This document shows, one piece after another, positions 1-9,004 of a stretch of DNA of 64,000 nt. The notes below the pieces were generated by a model. That model saw only the letters and a list, made by a program, of their open reading frames with translations. It did no database searches and was not told the origin of the DNA. Position numbers and translations under genes: made by a program. The DNA is taken from positions 4,836,001-4,900,000 of the forward strand of contig NZ_JAZHRT010000001.1 in assembly GCF_036924535.1 (NCBI RefSeq). The letters are read 5' to 3'. Every line of letters begins with the position of its first letter. The first letter of the stretch is position 1. Source of the DNA: Bradyrhizobium sp. AZCC 2262. GTDB lineage: Bacteria; Pseudomonadota; Alphaproteobacteria; Rhizobiales; Xanthobacteraceae.

Positions 1-232
1 CGGCCATGCCGACCATCTGCGCCCGGCTCGGCAGGTTCATCGCCAGCAGGTATTTCTCCATCAGCTCGCCGAGCTGCTTCTGCGCGCCCGCCGTCACGCC
101 ACCGACCTGATTCATCGCCTTGGAGAACTCCGGCGACGTCATCGCCTGATTGGCGAAGGAATTGAACCCCTTCTCCATTTCGCCCAGCATGCTCTTCCAG
201 ATCGCGGCAGGATCGTTGCCTTTGTCGGCCAT
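1..232 (-). CDS. PhaE/phasin-like polyhydroxyalkanoate-associated protein (C-terminus cut by window edge)
   Basis: The reading frame starts at an ATG at 232 and runs off the left edge, so only 77 N-terminal residues are visible. The protein is hydrophilic and probably helical, and ends in view with a segment EKYLLAMNLPSRAQM. The pattern of a helical region followed by N-L-P-[ST]-R is what I know from PhaE-type subunits and phasin-like proteins that bind polyhydroxyalkanoate synthase or granules. Its possible role is in carbon-storage granules, but the fragment has no catalytic signature. It is divergent from the alpha/beta hydrolase at 399, with 166 bases between. Family assignment is an inference from one motif. 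Confidence 0.55.
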   Translation of the reverse strand, partial: MADKGNDPAAIWKSMLGEMEKGFNSFANQAMTSPEFSKAMNQVGGVTAGAQKQLGELMEKYLLAMNLPSRAQMVGMA

Positions 233-398
233 AGGCGCCCTCTCCCGAAAGGTTACGAGCGCTTGCCACGCTTCGCTTCAATTGGCTCCATACCACACCC
301 TTGCGGCGGGCCGGTCAACCACTGCAAAGCCTTCTGCGGTGCGGGAAACCATGCCATAGTTACTCAAAGCTCAGGTCACCTAAGGGAAGACAAACGCG

Positions 399-1314
399 AT
401 GCTCGCCCATCAGCCGCCACAGATCGCTCGCGCCAACGGCATCGACATCTGCTACGAAATTTTCGGCGACCCGGCCGCGGAACCGCTGTTTGCTGATCAT
501 GGGGCTCGGCGCCCAGATGATCCATTGGGATGATGAATTCTGCCGGCAGCTCGCCGCGCGCGGCTTTCGCGTCATCCGCTTCGACAACCGCGACATCGGA
601 AAATCCTCGCATCTTTCCGGCGGTAAAAGGCTGACGCCGTTCGAGCTGCTCAAGCAGCGGTTCCTGAAGATCCCAGTCGCCTCGACCTATAAATTAATCG
701 ATATGGCCAAGGACACGGTCGGCCTGATGGACGTGCTCGGCATCAAGTCCGCGCATCTGGTCGGCGCATCAATGGGCGGCATGATCGCTCAGGAAGTCGC
801 GCTGTCGTTCCCGCAGCGGGTGCGTTCGCTGACCTCGATCATGTCGACCACAGGTAATCCAAAAGTGCCGCCGCCGACGCGCGAGGCCGCCGCCGTGCTG
901 ATGGCGCCGCCGCCGACATCAAAGGAAGAATATTTCGCGCGGTTCGCCAAAACCTGGAAGGTGCTGCGTGTCGGCTCGTTCCCGGAAGACGAGGCGCTCG
1001 ACCCATCACGCGCCGCCCGCACCTATGAGCGTGGCCTCAATCCGGCCGGCGTCGGCCGGCAGTTGCGCGCCGTGCTAGCTTCCGGCAGCCGCAAGGAGCG
1101 ACTCGGTCAGGTGAAGGTGCCGACCTTGGTCATTCACGGCACCGTCGATCCGCTGGTCCGTCCCGAAGGCGGCAAGGACACCGCGGCGTCGATCCCGGGC
1201 GCAAAGCTGCTGATGATCGAAGGCATGGGTCACGCCCTGCCGATCCCGATGTGGCCGCAGATCATCGGCGCGATCGACGAGCACGCCCATCGCGCCGCGG
1301 CGAAGGCGGCCTAG
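399..1314 (+). pseudogene. alpha/beta hydrolase, interrupted by a probable one-base frameshift
   Basis: From the ATG at 399, which follows a good Shine-Dalgarno (AAGGGAAG), translation gives a normal N-terminus (ANGIDICYEIFGDP) but terminates soon after 491. From about 490 the +1 frame continues the family pattern (PLLLIMGLGAQMIHW) to a stop at 1314. Removing one T from the TTT at 489-491 joins the two parts into about 304 residues. The second part carries the nucleophile elbow GASMGG, an acid in HGTVDPL and the histidine in MGHALP, so the catalytic triad is intact. It resembles 3-oxoadipate enol-lactonase-like hydrolases; substrate unknown. The stop overlaps the convergent methyltransferase stop by four bases. 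It is either a real lesion or a base-calling error. Confidence 0.75.
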
Positions 1315-2003
1315 CCCTTCGTCGCGATCCAGATGACGTGACGCGCACCGCCGCCCCTTCCGGTGGCGCGGACGTTGACCTCGTTGACGTCGAAGCCTGC
1401 GCCGCGAAGCCGCTTGGTGAACGGCGCATTTGGGCCGGACGACCAGACCGCCAGCACGCCGCCCGGCCGCAACGCCGCACGTGCCGTATCCAATCCGGAC
1501 GGACTATAGAGTGCGTCATTGGCCTTGCGGGTCAGCCCCTCCGGGCCGTTGTCGACGTCGAGCAGAATGGCGTCGAATTTCAAACGGTGCGAGCGGATGA
1601 TTTCGGTGACGTCGGATTCGCGAATGCTCACGCGCGGATCATTCAGGCTGTCGCCAAAAATCTCCGCCATCGGACCGCGCGCCCAGGCGACGACGGCGGG
1701 CACCAGTTCGGCCACCACGATCTGCGCCTTGCTTCCAAGCACGGCGAGCGCGGCACGCAACGTAAAGCCCATGCCGAGGCCGCCAATGAGCAGATGCGGC
1801 TTTGCGACCTTTTCGATCTTCTTCGCCGCGAGCGTCGCCAGCGCAGCCTCCGAGCCGGAGAGGCGGCTGTTCATCAGCTCGTTGGTGCCGAGCATGATGG
1901 AAAACTCCTTGCCGCGCCGCTTGAGGCGGAGTTCACCGTCGGTGCCGGGAATGCGGGCGGTGTCGATTTTTTCCCAGGGAATCATGCTGGAGGTTTTTAG
2001 CAT
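1311..2003 (-). CDS. spermidine-synthase-like SAM-dependent methyltransferase family protein
   Basis: This 230-residue protein has a Rossmann-type core: HLLIGGLGMGFTLRAAL (motif I), then VAELVPAVVAWARG, the acidic DAILLDVDNGPEG and a late LRPGGVLAVWSS strand. That layout is typical of the spermine/spermidine synthase-like branch of SAM-dependent enzymes. No full polyamine-synthase active-site signature is evident, so a true aminopropyltransferase role is doubtful. It is the last gene of the minus-strand lipid run, separated from the P450 gene by a 120-bp palindromic repeat. The start at 2003 lies 15 bases from that repeat. An ATG at 1985 is an alternative start. Confidence 0.8.
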   Translation of the reverse strand: MLKTSSMIPWEKIDTARIPGTDGELRLKRRGKEFSIMLGTNELMNSRLSGSEAALATLAAKKIEKVAKPHLLIGGLGMGFTLRAALAVLGSKAQIVVAELVPAVVAWARGPMAEIFGDSLNDPRVSIRESDVTEIIRSHRLKFDAILLDVDNGPEGLTRKANDALYSPSGLDTARAALRPGGVLAVWSSGPNAPFTKRLRGAGFDVNEVNVRATGRGGGARHVIWIATKG

Positions 2004-2017
2004 GCGAACTCAATAGT

Positions 2018-2139
2018 CGTCGTCCCTGCGAAAGCAGGGACCCATAACCACAGGATATTGTGGTTACGGGCAGAGCATCTGGCACCATGTTTCAATGAGA
2101 GGCCGCGGAGTATGGGTCCCTGCGTTCGCAGGGACGACG
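2018..2139. repeat. family A palindromic dispersed repeat, copy 1
   Basis: A 122-bp element with inverted ends: CGTCGTCCCTGCG at left and its counterpart CGCAGGGACGACG at right. Each end is itself a small hairpin (TCCCTGCG...GCAGGGA) followed inward by CCATA/TATGG. Four further copies lie at 43618, 45793, 53534 and 55601. Confidence 0.9.
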
Positions 2140-2141
2140 GA

Positions 2142-5100
2142 TCAGCCGCCCGCCCACACGTCCAGCACGTAACGGTTCCTGGTGCCGAGATCATCGATCC
2201 AGCGCAGGCCGGCATCGGCGTCGGCGCCTGACTTTTCGCGGTAGATCGCAACCAGCGCGGCCTTGACGTCCGGTTCCATCTTGCTGCCGTCGCCGCAGAC
2301 ATAAACGATCCCGCCCTGCTCGATCAGGCTCCAGACGCGGTCCTTCTGCGCCGCCACCTGATGCTGCACATAGGTTTTCGGCCCGTCGGCGCGCGAGAAC
2401 GCGGTGTGCAGATCGGTGATGCCATCGGCGGCGAAGGCCTTCAGCTCATCCGCGTAGAGAAAATCCTGTTCGGGATGGCGGCAGCCGAAGAACAGCATCG
2501 CCGGGCCAAGTTTTGCACCTTGCGCCTTGCGGTGTGCGCGCTCCTGGAGGAAACCGCGGAAGGGCGCGAGTCCCGTGCCGGGGCCGATCATGATCACGGG
2601 TTGGGCCGGATCATCGGGCAGGCGGAAGCCGGCCTTGGTCTCGCGCACGATGGCATGCACGCTGTCGCCGACGCGGCGGCCGGCAAGATAATTGGAGCAG
2701 ACGCCCTTGTAGACGCCGCGGCCCGAACTCGCTGGCGCTTGAACGACGGCAGCGGTTACGCTGCAGCGGGCCAGATCGGAAGAAGGCGACGACGAGATCG
2801 AGTAGTAGCGCGGCGCCAGCAGCGACAGCATTTCCAGATAGGCGTGGAATGGCAATTCGCAGGCCGGATGTTCCTCCAGCAGGTCGAATACCGATTTGCG
2901 TTTTGTCAGCACGTCCGAGCGGTAACGCTCCGCCGAAGCCTCATCATCGCCGACATAGGCGAGCAGTTTTGGCTTGGTGACAGGACATCGCGTGTGTTCC
3001 GTCATGATCTGGATCTGCTTGCGGGTCGCGATCTGCTGCAGCTCCACGAACTCGGTCAGCAATCGCCCGACCGACACGACATCGCCGACAGGCAATTGCG
3101 CGCGGCGGCCTTCGGCGACCTGCAGCCGGATCTGATCGCCGGGCAGAAAACCGAAACGGCGCGCGACGGAATCGACCAGTGCCGGATCGTTGCGCGGCAC
3201 GACGCTGAGATGGTCGCCGACGCGATAGGTGATGCCGGGCGGCAATTGCACCTCGATATGCCGCGTCGAGCGGTCGGAAGGATTGGCGCCGCTTTTGTTC
3301 TGCAGCTCTGAATTGACCGACACTTTCATCGGCGCAACGCCACCCTGCGCCACGAGCACGTTGACGGCGGACGGCGCCACCGGCTCGATCGAATAAAGCG
3401 GCGCGTCGTCGGCGCTGCGGGCGAAGCTGGAATCGACGCCCAGTTCCTTCATCGCCGCGGGTGCGGCCGCCCTGAACCATTTTTCGAACTGGCCGTCGAG
3501 ATCGCTGCGGGCATCACCCTCGCCGCGGGCATAGAGACTGCGCGCGCCATGGGCCGCCATCTGCTCGTCGATCATCCGCGGCACGGATTGATAGGTCGCG
3601 GCCCAATCGCTGTTGCCGCAGCCGAACACGGCATACCGCACCTTGGCGAGCGCATCCTTCGGCAAACCGCTGTCCAGCCATTTGACGAACTGCGTGGCGT
3701 TATCAGGGGCTGCGCCATTGTAGGAGGCGCAGAAGATCAGCAGCCCGCCCACCTCCGGCAGCTTGCCGACATGGTCGTCGAGCGCGCCGAGTCTGGTCGC
3801 AAAGCCGTTGACCTCGGCGAGGTCAGCGACCCGTGTTGCCAGCTCTTCCGCCGTGCCGAGGTTGGAGCCGTAAAGCACGAGTAGCGGCGTGTTGTGCCCC
3901 GGACGGGCCCGCGCCCGCGGCGCCGCCGCGTTCGAGGCGGCCGCGGCGACCGCCGCGCGTCCGGCGAAGGCGCCGCGATCCTTGTCGGCGCGCGGCCGCA
4001 CCTTGATCTTGAACCCGTCAGGCTTGATGGTCAGCGTTTCCTTCAGCTGCATCTGATAGCGGTGGGTGTCGATCAGCTTGAAGCGCTGCAGGATCATGCC
4101 GATCGCAAGCGCCGCCTCGTGCATCGCAAAGCCACGACCGATGCAGGCCCGCTGGCCGTTGCCGAACGGTTTCCAGGCGTTGATCGGGCGCTTGGCTTCA
4201 GCCTCGCGGCTGAAATTCTCGGGATCGAAGGCGTCCGGGTTAGGTCCCCAGACGCTCGGATCGCGGTGCAGTGCCATCACCAGTACGGTGACAAAAGTGT
4301 TCTTCTTCAGCTTGTACTTGCCGCCGATGGTCTCGTCCTGCAGCGGCGCGATACCGTAGGCCGGTGCCGGCGGCCACAGCCGCAGCGCTTCCTTCAGAAT
4401 CTGCGTGATGTAGGTGAGCTGCGTGACCTGCTGATAGGTCGGCTTCGCATCGAGATCCGGGCCGAGCACCCGGTCGACTTCTTCATAGGCCTTCTTCAGC
4501 ACCGCGGGATGCTTGAGCAGCGCATAGATCGTGCAGGACAGCAGCCCACTGGTGGTCTCGTGGCCCGCGATCAGGAATGTGTTGATCTGGTAGCGGATGT
4601 TGACGTCGTCGAGTTGCTCGCCGGTGGCGCGGTCGACGCCGGTCATCATGGCGCCGAGCATGTCCTTCTTGCCCTCGGCGGCCTCGGCATTACCACGGCG
4701 CTCGGCGATGATCTCGTCGACCATCTTGTTCATGAAGGCGACGTCCTGCGCGAGGTCGCGTCGGCGCTTCTGCAGCCACAGGCCTTCCAGCGGGATGCCG
4801 CGCGTCATCATGATGGTCTCGAGCGAGCGCACCAGCGATTCCACGAACGGGTGGTAATCGCGGCGATAGAACGAATTGAAGCGGTAGTCGAAGCCGCACA
4901 GTCCGATCGTGTCGAGCGTCAGTGCGGTCATGTCGTGGACGACGTCGATCTCCTCGTCGCCGTTGAGCCGCTCCCATTTCTTCACGAGCTGCTCGGCGAT
5001 ATCGACCATGCTCGGATGGTAGGACGTCATCGCGCGGTTGCCAAACGGCTGCAGCAGGATGTTGTGCGCCTTGCTCCAGTTCGGCTCATTGGTGTCGGCG

Positions 5101-5378
5101 GTAAACAGCCCGTCGCCGCCGACGGCGCGAACGCGGCGCAGCGAGCCGCGCACCGCCTTGTCAAAACGTTTCTCGTCGGAGAGCTCGTCGATCAGGTCGT
5201 GGCCGGAGACGATGACGAGCGGTGCACCCATCATGTCGAGCCAGAAGATCGGCCCCAGCTCCTTGGTCAACCGCACCAGGTGCTGCACCGGCGCATTCGG
5301 ATCCAGCGACAGCATGTTGCCGACGACAGGCTTTTTCGGCGGATGCGGTATTGGATTCAGTTTATTGGGGGACGCCAT
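2142..5378 (-). CDS. bifunctional cytochrome P450/NADPH-P450 reductase (CYP102-type)
   Basis: A self-sufficient P450 fused to a diflavin reductase, 1078 residues, close to the size of P450 BM3. Family members hydroxylate or epoxidise medium/long-chain fatty acids using NADPH and O2. Visible in order: GLFT substrate-pocket region near 90, I-helix AGHETTS (271-277), ExxR (E330, R333), heme loop FGNGQRACIG with axial Cys412, an Ala-rich linker (about 463-495), flavodoxin FMN site YGSNLGTAEELA (503-514), FAD motif RYYSISSSP (857-865), NADPH motif GPGTGLAPF (932-940), and a C-terminal DVWAGG. I chose the ATG at 5378, preceded by AGGAGA; the open frame extends upstream but into a palindromic repeat. 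It lies in the same run as an epoxide hydrolase and a WS/DGAT acyltransferase. Confidence 0.95.
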   Translation of the reverse strand: MASPNKLNPIPHPPKKPVVGNMLSLDPNAPVQHLVRLTKELGPIFWLDMMGAPLVIVSGHDLIDELSDEKRFDKAVRGSLRRVRAVGGDGLFTADTNEPNWSKAHNILLQPFGNRAMTSYHPSMVDIAEQLVKKWERLNGDEEIDVVHDMTALTLDTIGLCGFDYRFNSFYRRDYHPFVESLVRSLETIMMTRGIPLEGLWLQKRRRDLAQDVAFMNKMVDEIIAERRGNAEAAEGKKDMLGAMMTGVDRATGEQLDDVNIRYQINTFLIAGHETTSGLLSCTIYALLKHPAVLKKAYEEVDRVLGPDLDAKPTYQQVTQLTYITQILKEALRLWPPAPAYGIAPLQDETIGGKYKLKKNTFVTVLVMALHRDPSVWGPNPDAFDPENFSREAEAKRPINAWKPFGNGQRACIGRGFAMHEAALAIGMILQRFKLIDTHRYQMQLKETLTIKPDGFKIKVRPRADKDRGAFAGRAAVAAAASNAAAPRARARPGHNTPLLVLYGSNLGTAEELATRVADLAEVNGFATRLGALDDHVGKLPEVGGLLIFCASYNGAAPDNATQFVKWLDSGLPKDALAKVRYAVFGCGNSDWAATYQSVPRMIDEQMAAHGARSLYARGEGDARSDLDGQFEKWFRAAAPAAMKELGVDSSFARSADDAPLYSIEPVAPSAVNVLVAQGGVAPMKVSVNSELQNKSGANPSDRSTRHIEVQLPPGITYRVGDHLSVVPRNDPALVDSVARRFGFLPGDQIRLQVAEGRRAQLPVGDVVSVGRLLTEFVELQQIATRKQIQIMTEHTRCPVTKPKLLAYVGDDEASAERYRSDVLTKRKSVFDLLEEHPACELPFHAYLEMLSLLAPRYYSISSSPSSDLARCSVTAAVVQAPASSGRGVYKGVCSNYLAGRRVGDSVHAIVRETKAGFRLPDDPAQPVIMIGPGTGLAPFRGFLQERAHRKAQGAKLGPAMLFFGCRHPEQDFLYADELKAFAADGITDLHTAFSRADGPKTYVQHQVAAQKDRVWSLIEQGGIVYVCGDGSKMEPDVKAALVAIYREKSGADADAGLRWIDDLGTRNRYVLDVWAGG

Positions 5379-5410
5379 CGCGAAATTGTCTCCTGCCTCG
5401 ACCTTCTCTC

Positions 5411-5491
5411 CGTCATTCCGGGATGGTCCGAAGGACCAGACCCGGAATCTCGAGATTCCGGGTTCGATGCTTCGCATCGCCCGGAATGACG
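5411..5491. repeat. family B palindromic dispersed repeat, copy 1
   Basis: An 81-bp element bounded by CGTCATTCCGGG and CCCGGAATGACG, with internal palindromes CGGAATCTCGAGATTCCG, GGTCCGAAGGACC and CGATGCTTCGCATCG. A second copy in opposite orientation is at 60459-60539. It sits between the epoxide hydrolase and P450 genes, within what looks like one transcription unit. Confidence 0.9.
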
Positions 5492-5493
5492 AG

Positions 5494-6489
5494 TCACCCA
5501 AATCGCTTCCTACGCCATTCGATCAGCTTGGCGCTGACCTCGTCCGGCCTTTCCTGCTGCGTCCAATGGCCGCTGCCGCGTACGAGATATTTCTCCAGAT
5601 CCGGCACGAGCTTCTCCATGCCGTCGGCGGCCGATGGCGGCAGCACCGCATCGTTCTCGGCCATGATCATCAACGACGGCACGCGGACGGTATGGTCGAG
5701 GCCTTTCGAGCGCTGCCAGTTGCGTGAAAAATTGCGGTACCAGTTGATGCCGCCGGTGAAGCCGGTCCTGGTAAAGGTGTCGACGAACACCTTCTTTTCC
5801 TCCGGCGACAGGATCGGCGTGCGCGGATCGTGTTTGGCATCGTAGTTCGCGATCATCTGGGGAAACGCCAGATTGAGCCGCGGCGACGCGCCGACGCCGG
5901 CAATCGGCTGTTCCTCCGGTGTCCCTTCGGGACGCGCCACCGGCTTGCGCATGAACGCATCAAAGGTCTGCTCGACCCGGCTTCCAAAAATCCGGTCAGG
6001 CTCGCGGCCAGGGTCCTGGAATTGCACAATGTACATCTTGTCGCCGAAGCGCTGGCGAAACAGCTCGATCGGATCGGCTGGCGCGCGATCCCAGTGCGGC
6101 GTGTTGACGCCGACAACGCCGGCGACCCGATCGATGTGTCGCAGCGGCATCTGCCAGACGATGAAACCGCCCCAGTCGTGGCCGACGAAGATCGCCTTGT
6201 CGATCTTGAGATGGTCGAGCAGGCCGACGAGGTCGCCGGTCAGATGCTCCATGTCGTAGGCCTCGACCGGCTCGGGCCGGTCGGTCGCGCCATAGCCGCG
6301 CTGGTCCGGCGCGATCACGCGGATGCCGGCCTCGCTCAAGGCCTTGATCTGGTGACGCCAGGAAAACGCGATTTCCGGCCAGCCGTGGCAGAGGATGACC
6401 GGCGGCTTGTCGGAGGCCGGCCCCGCCTCGTAATAGCCCATGCGAATACCGTTCACCTGGGCGAACTGCAGCGGCGGCATTTCAATCAT
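5494..6489 (-). CDS. epoxide hydrolase (alpha/beta-hydrolase fold)
   Basis: 331 residues with the epoxide-hydrolase signature: oxyanion motif HGWP (35-38), PDQRGYGATD, and the nucleophile elbow GHDWGG, where the nucleophile is Asp105 rather than serine, as expected for epoxide hydrolases and related dehalogenases. A late acid (AENDAVLP) and the histidine in GSGHWTQ complete the triad. The enzyme would open epoxides to vicinal diols in the cytoplasm. It starts nine bases after the WS/DGAT stop, with AGGG upstream of the ATG at 6489; ATG 6480 is an alternative. Lying directly before a CYP102-type P450, it could process fatty-acid epoxides made by that enzyme; this link is inferred from position. 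Confidence 0.9.
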   Translation of the reverse strand: MIEMPPLQFAQVNGIRMGYYEAGPASDKPPVILCHGWPEIAFSWRHQIKALSEAGIRVIAPDQRGYGATDRPEPVEAYDMEHLTGDLVGLLDHLKIDKAIFVGHDWGGFIVWQMPLRHIDRVAGVVGVNTPHWDRAPADPIELFRQRFGDKMYIVQFQDPGREPDRIFGSRVEQTFDAFMRKPVARPEGTPEEQPIAGVGASPRLNLAFPQMIANYDAKHDPRTPILSPEEKKVFVDTFTRTGFTGGINWYRNFSRNWQRSKGLDHTVRVPSLMIMAENDAVLPPSAADGMEKLVPDLEKYLVRGSGHWTQQERPDEVSAKLIEWRRKRFG

Positions 6490-6498
6490 TATCGAACC

Positions 6499-8046
6499 CT
6501 ATTCAGCAGCACTGGTCATTCTCGGCGGCGGCGCGAACGCCGCCTCCAGCGCTTCAAATTCGCGAGGGAGCATGTCGCACATCACCTGGACATGGGGAAT
6601 GATGTTGGCGCCGGCGATGAAGCCGAAATCGAGCTGGTCGCGGTAGCTCTGCACGGTGATGTTGAGCGCGATCCCGTGGGTCGAGATCGACACCGGGAAG
6701 ATGTGCAGCAATTCCGCACCCGCAGCGTACAGCGTCTGTCGCGGTCCCGGCACGTTGGACACCGTGATGTTGGCGGACGGCGGCAACACGTTCGACAGGT
6801 CCGAGCGGCTGTAAAGCAGCGCCATGATCTGCACCAGGATCGGCGCACCGAGCATCGAGACGTTGGAGACCTGTGGCATGAAGGCGCGCAGCGGATGCGA
6901 CATCTCCTTGGACTTGGTGGACTGCGCGATGATCGTCTCCAGCCGCTCCTTCGGATTCTCGATATTGGTGGCGATCGAGCAGATCATGCCGAACACCTGG
7001 TTGTTGGCCTCGGTGTTGCCCTCCTCGCGCAGCGAGATCGGTACCGCCGCGGTCATCGACTTGGCCGGCAAAGCGCCCCGTTCCAGCAGATAACGCCGGA
7101 CCACGCCCGAGGACAGCGCCAGCACCACGTCGTTGAGCTTGCCACCGGATGCCTTGGCGACCGCCTTGGTCCGCGACAGCGAGATCGAGGTACCGGCAAA
7201 GCTGCGCTCCGACGAAATCGCCTTGTTCAAAATCGTCGGCGGCGAAACCATGCTGGCGATGCTGTCGCGCGACTTCGGATCGGAGATCTTGCCGACCACG
7301 TCGGAGACGCTCTTGAGCATCGCCGGAATGCTGCCGGCGAATTTCACCGCGCTCTCGATCTGGAACATGGCGTTGTCGAACAGGATCGATCCGAGATCGC
7401 TCTTGCCCGAGCGCGGCAGATCGAGGGTTTTCGGCGTCGAAGAGCCGTCGAAGGGCTGGCGCCAGAGCTGCTGGTAGGAATCGATCAGGTTGGCGGCGAT
7501 GTCGCGCGGCTCGTTGCCGCCCTTGGCCTGCGGAACCGGTTGCTCGACCACGCGCGGCACCGGGGTGACGTCATAAATCATGTTGGTCAGCGCAGCACCC
7601 GCGCCGCCATCGATGCAGGCGTGATGCATCTTGGAATAAAGCCCGATCTCGTTATCCTTCATGCCCTCGAAGACGTAGAACTCCCAAAGCGGCCGGGCGC
7701 GGTTGAGCAGCTTGGCATGCATCCAGCCGACGATGCGCTCCAGCGTCGCACGGTCATAGGGCGCCGGCAGGCTGCCGCGGAAAATATGACGGTCGATGTC
7801 GAACTGGTCGTCCTCGACCCAGGACGGATGATCGATGTCGAGCGGGGCCTTTTCCAGACGGGCCTTGAGGATCGGCGCGATGTGCAGCCGCGAGGCGATC
7901 ATCGCCTTGAAGTCCTCGAAGAAGTTGCCGTTATAGTTCTCCGGCAGGCGGAAGATCGCCATGCTGCCGACATGCATCGGCATTTCCGGCGTTTCCAGAT
8001 AGAGAAACGACGCGTCCATCGAAGACAGCTTCTTGGCGTCCGCCAT
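6499..8046 (-). CDS. wax ester synthase/diacylglycerol acyltransferase (WS/DGAT family)
   Basis: 515 residues starting at ATG 8046, which has a strong GGGAGG site. The N-terminus LSSMDASFLYLETPEMPMHVG and the acyltransferase motif HHACIDG (H141-H142, D146, G147) identify the WS/DGAT family, which transfers acyl groups from acyl-CoA to alcohols or diacylglycerol to make neutral lipids. A downstream PLW.F segment and late NVPGPR motif also fit. The open frame extends upstream to 8142 but without family-like sequence. It sits between a lipase-like hydrolase and an epoxide hydrolase in one minus-strand run. The true acyl acceptor cannot be read from the sequence. Confidence 0.93.
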   Translation of the reverse strand: MADAKKLSSMDASFLYLETPEMPMHVGSMAIFRLPENYNGNFFEDFKAMIASRLHIAPILKARLEKAPLDIDHPSWVEDDQFDIDRHIFRGSLPAPYDRATLERIVGWMHAKLLNRARPLWEFYVFEGMKDNEIGLYSKMHHACIDGGAGAALTNMIYDVTPVPRVVEQPVPQAKGGNEPRDIAANLIDSYQQLWRQPFDGSSTPKTLDLPRSGKSDLGSILFDNAMFQIESAVKFAGSIPAMLKSVSDVVGKISDPKSRDSIASMVSPPTILNKAISSERSFAGTSISLSRTKAVAKASGGKLNDVVLALSSGVVRRYLLERGALPAKSMTAAVPISLREEGNTEANNQVFGMICSIATNIENPKERLETIIAQSTKSKEMSHPLRAFMPQVSNVSMLGAPILVQIMALLYSRSDLSNVLPPSANITVSNVPGPRQTLYAAGAELLHIFPVSISTHGIALNITVQSYRDQLDFGFIAGANIIPHVQVMCDMLPREFEALEAAFAPPPRMTSAAE

Positions 8047-8201
8047 ATTATCCTCCCGCAGTAGAAAACGCGGCGCCTTGGCGGCGCTTCTGGCGTCCAG
8101 AATGTCTTTATTATTGGAGCATATCCGAAAACCTCTCACCATCCTGCATCAATTGCAGGGCGGGACCTTTCGGGATCATGCCCTTGGCTCAGGGCGTTGG
8201 C

Positions 8202-9002
8202 TCAGGATTGTGCATTTTCAGGGGGGCCGTAGGCAATGGCAAATGGTCCTGATCGGTCAAAATGCTTAAATTCCCCTTCGGGCTGCGCCAGACGGTCGGC
8301 CACCGCCCATAATGCAGCGGGGTTGACGCCGAGCCCGATATGGCTGGCGAAGTACACCTCGATGTTTTCGGCGGTATCGGAAGGACGCTGCAGGCAGGTG
8401 TGCCAGTTCACGATGCCGTCGGTGCGGGAATAGATCGAGGTCGCCGGCACCGGCAGGTCACCGGCGATCGCCTCTCTTATCTCGGGATTGTCGTCGACCG
8501 CCTCCCCCGACAGCGCCTCATAGAGCCGCGTGGCGTTGGTCGCCCTTATGTCGTTGGCAAACGGACTGCCGAGCGTAATCACGGCGCGCACCATGTCCGG
8601 CATCTGCAGGGCGAGATCGCGCGCATAGACACCGCCGAGACTCCAGCCGAGCAGGCTGACCTTGCGGCCGGTCTGGTCGTGAATGCGCCGCAGGAGGTCG
8701 CGCAACGCACCGCGCTTGGAAGCGACGCCGCCGAGATTGCGGCCCATGTTCCACGCATGGGTGTCGTAGCCGAGCTCTGTCAGGTAGCGCCGCATCGGCG
8801 CCATCGAAAGATCGCTGGCGAGAAAGCCCGGCAGCGCCAGCACCGGATGCCCATCGCCCTTCGGCGCCCGCAACAATAGCGGCGACAGCAACAGGCTCGA
8901 ATTCAATTCGAACAGGCCCCTCGCCTCGGCCAGCATCAGAAAGAGGCTCGGCGGCCGGAGCCTTTGCTCTTCCGTCACTGCCCCGCCCTCCGCGATGGCC
9001 AC
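8202..9002 (-). CDS. lipase/esterase-like alpha/beta hydrolase
   Basis: About 266 residues if translation starts at GTG 9002, two bases after the stop of the DUF6489 gene and preceded by AAGGAC. The frame stays open further upstream, but that part is the out-of-frame shadow of the DUF6489 gene. It carries PVLALPGFLASD near the N-terminus, a nucleophile elbow GWSLGG, and LGSPF after it, the pattern of triacylglycerol-lipase-like or acetyltransferase/hydrolase proteins. An aspartate in SRTDGIVNW and a histidine in ASHIGLG are plausible triad members. Substrate unknown; its place before the WS/DGAT gene suggests ester or lipid turnover. Confidence 0.8.
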   Translation of the reverse strand: MAIAEGGAVTEEQRLRPPSLFLMLAEARGLFELNSSLLLSPLLLRAPKGDGHPVLALPGFLASDLSMAPMRRYLTELGYDTHAWNMGRNLGGVASKRGALRDLLRRIHDQTGRKVSLLGWSLGGVYARDLALQMPDMVRAVITLGSPFANDIRATNATRLYEALSGEAVDDNPEIREAIAGDLPVPATSIYSRTDGIVNWHTCLQRPSDTAENIEVYFASHIGLGVNPAALWAVADRLAQPEGEFKHFDRSGPFAIAYGPPENAQS

Positions 9003-9004
9003 TG

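Noticed and set aside
2082..2096. Sigma-54-like sequence TGGCAC...TTTCA inside a repeat
   Set aside because: The -12 element and spacing do not match TGGCACG-N4-TTGCW, and it lies in a dispersed repeat centre with no gene correctly placed downstream.
3894..5489. Open frame of over 500 codons on the plus strand, opposite the CYP102-type gene
   Set aside because: It is the complement of a clear P450 coding sequence; the product is rich in Arg, Asp, His, Val and Gln, as expected when a high-GC gene is read backwards, and has no domain.
5830..8064. Open frame of 744 codons on the plus strand across the epoxide hydrolase and WS/DGAT genes
   Set aside because: Same antisense composition (Arg/His/Asp-rich), spans two real genes and their junction, no recognisable motif or ribosome site.
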